Source of the DNA: an uncultured Eubacteriales bacterium
GTDB taxonomy: Bacteria; Bacillota; Clostridia; Oscillospirales; Acutalibacteraceae
Assembly: GCA_910580045.1 (NCBI GenBank)
Contig: CAJTXF010000037.1
Span: 1 to 23,480 of the forward strand
DNA: 23,480 nt
Direction of reading: 5' to 3'
The position numbers were made by a program, and so were the translations under genes. Under the pieces are notes generated by a model. The model saw only the letters and a program-made list of their open reading frames with translations. It ran no database searches and had not been told where the DNA came from. Positions 19,940-23,480 of this stretch are shown here, in pieces; within the stretch, counting starts at the first letter, position 1; each line of letters begins with the position of its first letter.

Positions 19940-20938
19940 ATGAGCAAAAACATCACCATCATCCCGCCCAGCGAGGGCAGGCCCGATGTTCTTCGGGTGG
20001 CGGCGTACTGCCGTGTCAGCACCGCGCTGGAGGAACAGGAGTCGTCCTACGCCTCCCAGATCCGCAGCTACACCGAACTGATCAGCCAGCATGAGGGATG
20101 GGAGCTGGTAGACATTTACGCCGATGAGGCGGCCAGCGGCACGAAAACGGACAAGCGGGAGGACTTCAACCGTCTTCTGGCCGACTGCCGGAAGGGCAAG
20201 ATCGACCGGGTGCTGGTGAAGTCCATCTCCCGCTTCTCCCGGAACACCAAGGACTGCCTTGCCGCTCTGCGGGAGCTGATGCGGCTGGGCGTGACCGTTC
20301 AGTTTGAAAAAGAGAATATCGACACCGGAACGCTCACCACAGAATTGATGGTGAGCGTTTCCAGTTCTCTGGCCCAGCAGGAGTCCATGTCCATCTCGCA
20401 GAATATCCGCATGGGGTATCGCCGGAGAATGGAACGGGGTGAATTCATAGCAAGCAGCCCACCGTATGGATACCGGAACGCGGGAGGCGGACGGCTGGAG
20501 ATCGTGCCGGAGGAGGCGGAAGTGATCCGCTGGGTGTTTGAATCCTATCTGAACGGACAGGGCATCGTCACAATCGCGGAAGAAATGAACCGCAGAGGTG
20601 TTCCCAAGAAACATGGAGAGGCAGCATGGATACCGTATGCTGTCGCCTGCTGGCTGCGAAACGAAAAATATACGGGCAATACCCTCTGTCAGAAAACTTT
20701 TACAACCGGATTTCCATACATCAGCGTGAAAAACCGGGGCGAAGTGGATCAGTTCTATATAGAAAACAGTCATCCTGTGGAAACACTTCATCAAGGGCCG
20801 GAACAGATGGATGAGTTCGATGAGGAATTGTTCAACGAGATGGTAGAGGAAATTGCAGTGGACATTGACCATGTTCTGCGGTTCCGCCTGAGAGGCGGTT
20901 TTGATGTGGCTGAACCGCTCTGGAGGGAAACGAGATGA
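19940..20938 (+). CDS. shortened large serine recombinase (catalytic and recombinase domains; no zinc ribbon or coiled coil)
   Basis: This 332-residue site-specific recombinase probably excised or integrated the element. The resolvase domain (about 18-165) has the nucleophile S27 (YCRVSTALEE) and the catalytic arginines R98 and R101 (KSISRFSRN). The recombinase domain follows (about 185-279, PYGYRNAGGGRL to IENSHP). Right after P279 the sequence jumps to MDEFDEELFNEMVEEI and LRFRLRGG, which is how full-length members of 500 or more residues end. About 150-200 residues holding the zinc ribbon and coiled coil appear to be missing, in frame. AAAGGAGG lies 9 bases before ATG 19940. It overlaps the next recombinase-like gene by 4 bases. 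Confidence 0.85.
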   Translation: MSKNITIIPPSEGRPDVLRVAAYCRVSTALEEQESSYASQIRSYTELISQHEGWELVDIYADEAASGTKTDKREDFNRLLADCRKGKIDRVLVKSISRFSRNTKDCLAALRELMRLGVTVQFEKENIDTGTLTTELMVSVSSSLAQQESMSISQNIRMGYRRRMERGEFIASSPPYGYRNAGGGRLEIVPEEAEVIRWVFESYLNGQGIVTIAEEMNRRGVPKKHGEAAWIPYAVACWLRNEKYTGNTLCQKTFTTGFPYISVKNRGEVDQFYIENSHPVETLHQGPEQMDEFDEELFNEMVEEIAVDIDHVLRFRLRGGFDVAEPLWRETR

Positions 20939-22083
20939 ACAGAAAAATGCCATACGGTTATCGGATACAGAGCGGGATGATCGTTACCCAATCCCAGGAA
21001 GCAGCGGGAGTAAAACGGATATTTTCCCTCTACCTCGCGGGAAAAAGCCGGGATCAGATTGCGGACGCCTTAAATACGGAGGGCTACTGTTACAGTGCGG
21101 AAAGCCCCAAGTGGGATAAAAACCGAGTCAGGCAGGCGCTTGAAAATCCACGCTATATGGGAGCGCACGACTACCCAGCGATTATAGCTGATGAGACCTT
21201 CCGCATGGCACAGGCAATGAAAGAAAAAAGGACCCGCAAGCGGGGAAATCATCCAGCATTGTGCCTGACCCCAAAGCTTCACTGCGGTCATTGCGGCCAC
21301 AGCCTGCGCCGGATCACAAACAACTACTGGAGAGATACCCTTCGATTCCACTGTGACGGGTGCGGCATGAGCGTCACCATTCCCGATGCGGACCTGCTGT
21401 CGGAGGTGGAGCGGCAAGCGGCGGAGTACACGCCTCCAGCGGACTCTCCGGGCTATGCTCCCTCCGAGGACTCCGTCCGCCTGACCAACGCCATCAACCG
21501 GGGTCTGGAGAAGCCGGAACACCCGGAGGAGGTGACTGCCCTGATCATGCAGGGTAAGGGGATTGGCAACGCCCATCTGCCGGATGCTATCCACGGTCTC
21601 CGTCATAGCATCGTCATCCAGCACCTTGAAGGGATGCCCTTCAAAGGGGTGCAGTTGGGAGAGGGGCATCCGCTGGACGGTCTCCGCCACGGCTCCGGTC
21701 GGTGCCTCCGCCTCTTTTTTCTTTGCTCTTGGCATTTGTGTTCACCTCGCTTTCTCAATGTGGGATTATGGGAAAAAGAAAAAGGCGTGTACCCAGCCCC
21801 CTCGATGGGGCAGGATACACGCCTATGTACCAGTCTGCGGACGCAAAAAAAGAGCGGATACCGACCGCCGGATTTTTCCGACAGCGATACCCGCTCTATG
21901 AAGCCTTGTTTTATTGTACCAGTGGGCGTCCTACCCTCCTTGCGCCGCCCTGCGCTTTTGTTATCCTCTGTTTTGGGTCAAAAAACAGAACTAACATCAC
22001 AAAGTCTCGTGTTTTCAGGGCTTTCTGAGTTTAGTTCTAAAATAACACAATCATCTTTGACGATCAGGGTGGAGACTGAATAG
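20935..22083 (+). CDS. catalytic-domain-free recombinase partner with zinc ribbon; 3' part is foreign sequence
   Basis: The first roughly 206 residues (to about 21553) form a recombinase domain without the N-terminal resolvase part: MPYGYRIQSGMIV, then RIFSLYLAGKSRDQIADALN and NPRYMGAHDYPAII. A zinc ribbon follows with C117, C120, C140 and C143. Such catalytic-free companions sit behind the true recombinase in several Clostridia elements. After ALIMQG the frame continues to 22083 but reads the antisense of a ParB gene head and non-coding DNA, so that tail is not recombinase. The start overlaps the previous stop (ATGA), indicating coupling. The original end probably lay only a few residues past the joint. 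Confidence 0.7.
   Translation: MNRKMPYGYRIQSGMIVTQSQEAAGVKRIFSLYLAGKSRDQIADALNTEGYCYSAESPKWDKNRVRQALENPRYMGAHDYPAIIADETFRMAQAMKEKRTRKRGNHPALCLTPKLHCGHCGHSLRRITNNYWRDTLRFHCDGCGMSVTIPDADLLSEVERQAAEYTPPADSPGYAPSEDSVRLTNAINRGLEKPEHPEEVTALIMQGKGIGNAHLPDAIHGLRHSIVIQHLEGMPFKGVQLGEGHPLDGLRHGSGRCLRLFFLCSWHLCSPRFLNVGLWEKEKGVYPAPSMGQDTRLCTSLRTQKKSGYRPPDFSDSDTRSMKPCFIVPVGVLPSLRRPALLLSSVLGQKTELTSQSLVFSGLSEFSSKITQSSLTIRVETE
21556..21735 (-). pseudogene. ParB-family protein, first 60 residues only
   Basis: From ATG 21735 (GAGGTGA upstream) the product begins MPRAKKKEAEAPTGAVAETV, then QRMPLSQLHPFEGHPFKVLD and SIRQMGVANPL, a clear ParB/Srx N-terminal fold start. Homology ends at about 21556, where the strand becomes the antisense of the recombinase partner. 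The frame stays open to 21070, so an automatic call may show a 221-residue protein, but the DNA-binding part is missing. Confidence 0.75.
21771..21824 (-). terminator. minus-strand intrinsic terminator (inner of two)
   Basis: AGGCGTGTA (21783-21791) pairs with TACACGCCT (21816-21824), with an inner GCCCC/GGGGC stem. On the minus strand it is followed by TTTTTCTTTTT. It would stop transcription coming from the right before the ParB start. Confidence 0.75.
21844..21897 (-). terminator. minus-strand intrinsic terminator (outer of two)
   Basis: Bases 21851-21863 pair with 21885-21897. The two positions that mismatch on the plus strand become G-U pairs in minus-strand RNA, and a run of seven or eight U follows. 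It forms a tandem pair with the terminator at 21771-21824. Confidence 0.75.
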
Positions 22084-22304
22084 TCCTCCACATATTTCAT
22101 CATTTCCAAAAACCCGGGCCTTTGAAAATTTGTCCCTGAGAATCCGTCGTCCACGAAAAACATAGTGTTTCTAAAGCCGTGTGCTGCCGCATATTTGGAC
22201 AATAGAGCCTTTTGGTTAGTAATGGAATTGCTTTCTCCATCAAGCGCATCGTCCTGGCTCAGACGGCAGTATAAAGCTGTAATTTTATCTGGCTGCTGGT
22301 TCAT
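21978..22304 (-). pseudogene. TndX/TnpX-type large serine recombinase, first 84 residues only
   Basis: From ATG 22304 (AAAGGAG upstream) the protein has Y12-C-R-L-S16 with the catalytic serine, GESNSITNQKALL and FVDDGFSGTNFQRPGF, the start of the Tn4451/Tn5397 recombinase family. After STLIVKD (residue 84, about 22053) the usual MSRLGRD with the catalytic arginines is gone, and 24 unrelated residues lead to the stop. It cannot be active alone. A TATAAT at 22360-22365 (minus) is well placed for transcription. Confidence 0.8.
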
Positions 22305-22359
22305 AGTAGCTCCTTTCTTCCCGCAATCCGGGATAACAGCCCGGTAAACGGTTGCCTAT

Positions 22360-22365
22360 ATTATA
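22360..22365 (-). promoter_or_regulatory. -10 box upstream of the truncated recombinase gene
   Basis: A perfect TATAAT lies on the minus strand about 56 bases before the start codon. The -35 is poor (TGAAAA). A 5-bp dyad CCGGG/CCCGG at 22328-22344 lies in the leader. Confidence 0.4.
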
Positions 22366-22394
22366 TCGCGTTGTTTCTCTTTTTTCAGCAGGTT

Positions 22395-22640
22395 TCATTC
22401 TGTTTCCTCCAAATTCCCGGCCATGATGCGGCGCAGCTTATCCAGCACGCTTTCCGCCCCTTCCTCCGCATAATGGGGAATCGTATGGTAGACGGTGTTT
22501 CCTTCAATTTCAATTAGTTCTTCCCTGCTGAATTCAAACTCAAAGATGCCGTTCTTGAAATGCTCCGCCACCCGCTCGGCAATTTCCGGCTTCAAATATT
22601 TAGGAAGTTCGTTCATATCTGCAGGTTTACACAATCGCAT
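22395..22640 (-). CDS. TnpW-like transposon-encoded small protein
   Basis: This 81-residue protein ends with IEGNTVYHTIPHYAEEGAES and VLDKLRRIM, close to the IGSTTYxVxVHFSxTSxETxxDKLLRLI pattern of the TnpW family of Tn4451-type elements, whose function is unknown. Here it carries an extra N-terminal part (PKYLKPEIAERVAEHFKNGI). ATG 22640 follows AGGAGGG at short spacing and overlaps the end of the RepA gene by 14 bases, so the two are co-translated. The internal ATG at 22616 has no ribosome binding site. Confidence 0.55.
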   Translation of the reverse strand: MRLCKPADMNELPKYLKPEIAERVAEHFKNGIFEFEFSREELIEIEGNTVYHTIPHYAEEGAESVLDKLRRIMAGNLEETE

Positions 22641-22992
22641 CTCCCTCCTTCCTTGCAGGCAAAATATTCAGCGTAATGACCGCCGGACGGCCAAGCCCTT
22701 GTTTCCAGCGGACAATCAGGCCGCTGCGCTCCAGTTCCTGAAAAGCCCTTGTCACCACCTGGCGGCTACGGTGCAGTTTTTCCTTTGCTTCTTCCACCGT
22801 AAAATAAAGACGGATCCGGCCGTTCGGGTCTATGTAGCCGTTCTCCCTGGAAATGCCTGCCCGGTCAAAGAGCAGGGCGTACAGAACCTTTGCATCATTG
22901 GATAAATCCAATGGTATCAGAAAACGTGGAAAGGGCAGATAGGGCGGTACGCCGCTGTCCTCCTTGTAAGGTATCAAAAAATGTTTTTGCAT
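22627..22992 (-). CDS. RepA_N-type replication initiator, short form
   Basis: This 121-residue protein matches the N-terminal domain of replication initiator protein A: a FPRFLIPLDLSNDAKVLYAL start, DRAGISRENGYIDPNGRIRLYFTVEEAKEKL, then a winged helix (RSRQVVTRAFQELERSGLIVRWKQ). Full RepA_N plasmid initiators are longer, but short forms are common in Tn4451/Tn1549-like elements and may support replication of the excised circle. GGGAG lies upstream of ATG 22992. An iteron-like stretch lies further upstream. It shares a transcript with the TnpW-like gene. Confidence 0.75.
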   Translation of the reverse strand: MQKHFLIPYKEDSGVPPYLPFPRFLIPLDLSNDAKVLYALLFDRAGISRENGYIDPNGRIRLYFTVEEAKEKLHRSRQVVTRAFQELERSGLIVRWKQGLGRPAVITLNILPARKEGDAIV

Positions 22993-23366
22993 AGCACACT
23001 CCCTTCCATCAATCCATCCCCTTAGATTGATTTGATTGATATTGACTATTTTGTTATTAACTTCTTTTCTTTTATTTCCGTCTAAATATGGGCTGCCAGA
23101 AAGGTCTGGAAATCCAGCGTCTGAAAGAGAGGGACAGGGTTGTCTGGAACGTCAGGTTTTCCAGTCTCTGAAAATCCAGTATTGGCAAATCCCATACAGG
23201 CAGGATATGTAATAAACCGATAAACCGGCAGAATAGAAACCGCACCTAAATGGGATTTTCCAATTCAGGTGAAAATCCTTCTGCGGACGGTTAAAAGCAG
23301 GTTTATGAGGGGCGCAGAAGATTTATCCCTCACGCCCATTGACAGCAGCTTAAAACAGCAGTAAAT
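22993..23366. other. 374-bp non-coding region with iteron-like short repeats upstream of the initiator
   Basis: There are two clusters. Variants of GRAAATCCMR occur at 23108-23117, 23170-23179, 23184-23194 and 23269-23279, plus an inverted copy at 23251-23262. AAACCG occurs at 23214, 23222 and 23237. Near the initiator start GATTGA repeats at 23025 and 23034, with an inverted ATCAATC at 23008-23014. The next gene reads toward the initiator from the right. An origin or initiator-binding site is inferred from position. Confidence 0.4.
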
Positions 23367-23480
23367 TCAATGCTTTTTCGACTCTAATTGTCCGCATGCC
23401 AGCCGCCTTTTCCGGTCGCTGTCCGTTTTCTGCCGGCGGTGAACCTTCGCCGCACAGGACTTGCAGTATTTGGCCCGGTT
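23367..23480 (-). CDS. C-terminal end of a cysteine-rich (VLP-type) element protein, partial
   Basis: The minus-strand frame enters at the window edge and stops at 23367. It reads NRAKYCKSCAAKVHRRQKTD then SDRKRR, the zinc-ribbon-like tail (CxxC, then HRRQK) that I associate with the cysteine-rich VLP-domain proteins carried by Clostridia conjugative elements. Only 37 residues are inside the window. Confidence 0.5.
   Translation of the reverse strand, partial: NRAKYCKSCAAKVHRRQKTDSDRKRRLACGQLESKKH

Noticed and set aside
23008..23045. CRISPR-like short repeats (GATTGA units)
   Set aside because: The units are only 6-7 bases, with no regular spacers and no cas genes nearby.
1..23480. tRNA or rRNA genes
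   Set aside because: I saw no cloverleaf with a GGTTCGAATCC-type T arm and no rRNA-like conserved blocks on either strand.

Overview
The window looks like accessory DNA from an anaerobic gut member of the Bacillota (Clostridia, Oscillospiraceae or Lachnospiraceae type). The basis is the family content: a Tn1549/Tn4451-like conjugative element with PrgI and VirB4 proteins, a CHAP-domain protein preceded by Thr/Ala/Lys repeats, paired large serine recombinases, a TnpW-like protein and RepA_N, plus AGGAGG-type ribosome binding sites. This assignment comes from recognition of families, not from a search. GC-rich blocks (about 1274-9870 and 17850-21740) alternate with AT-richer blocks, so the region reads as a mosaic of at least two elements.

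Layout. 1-1218: a strong terminator and two small sigma-70 region-4-like regulators. 1274-9562: part of a type IV secretion (conjugation) module, made up of a 5'-truncated VirB6/TrbL-like gene, PrgI, the VirB4 ATPase, a CHAP-domain hydrolase and a DUF6017-type winged-helix protein. Two unrelated genes on the minus strand, a DUF3795 protein and 3-methyladenine DNA glycosylase I (tag), sit between the transfer genes, each with its own plausible promoter. A small minus-strand membrane protein lies in the same interval. 9603-10461: an XRE repressor and an uncharacterised acidic protein, both minus strand. 10732-14888: a complete self-contained cassette of response regulator, histidine kinase, FtsX/MacB-like permease, 62-residue lipoprotein and ABC ATPase. 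It has the same promoter motif in front of the regulator and in front of the permease, and nearly identical 23-bp direct repeats lie outside it.

14889-16680: a stack of gene fragments (HTH protein head, ABC-exporter piece, MATE transporter tail) leading into an intact DtxR-family regulator. 16813-17850: an XRE repressor on the minus strand, an orphan hairpin, and the head of a second XRE gene that runs out of frame into a DinG-like helicase. 17878-20938: DinG-like helicase, a 49-residue protein and a shortened serine recombinase, followed by a second recombinase-like protein with no catalytic domain (20935 on). 21556-23480: minus-strand remnants and genes (ParB head, truncated serine recombinase, TnpW-like, RepA_N initiator, and the end of a cysteine-rich protein at the window edge), with an iteron-like non-coding stretch upstream of the initiator.

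The most unusual points are four. Three consecutive transfer genes have non-ATG starts (ATA, TTG, ATC) behind very good Shine-Dalgarno sequences. The sensor/transporter cassette has matched promoters. One serine recombinase appears to lack its zinc ribbon and coiled coil while a catalytic-domain-free partner overlaps its end. There are many sharp junctions where genes of unrelated families are joined. The conjugation module is probably not self-transmissible as it stands. Misassembly of a repeat-rich metagenome remains a real alternative explanation for some junctions.
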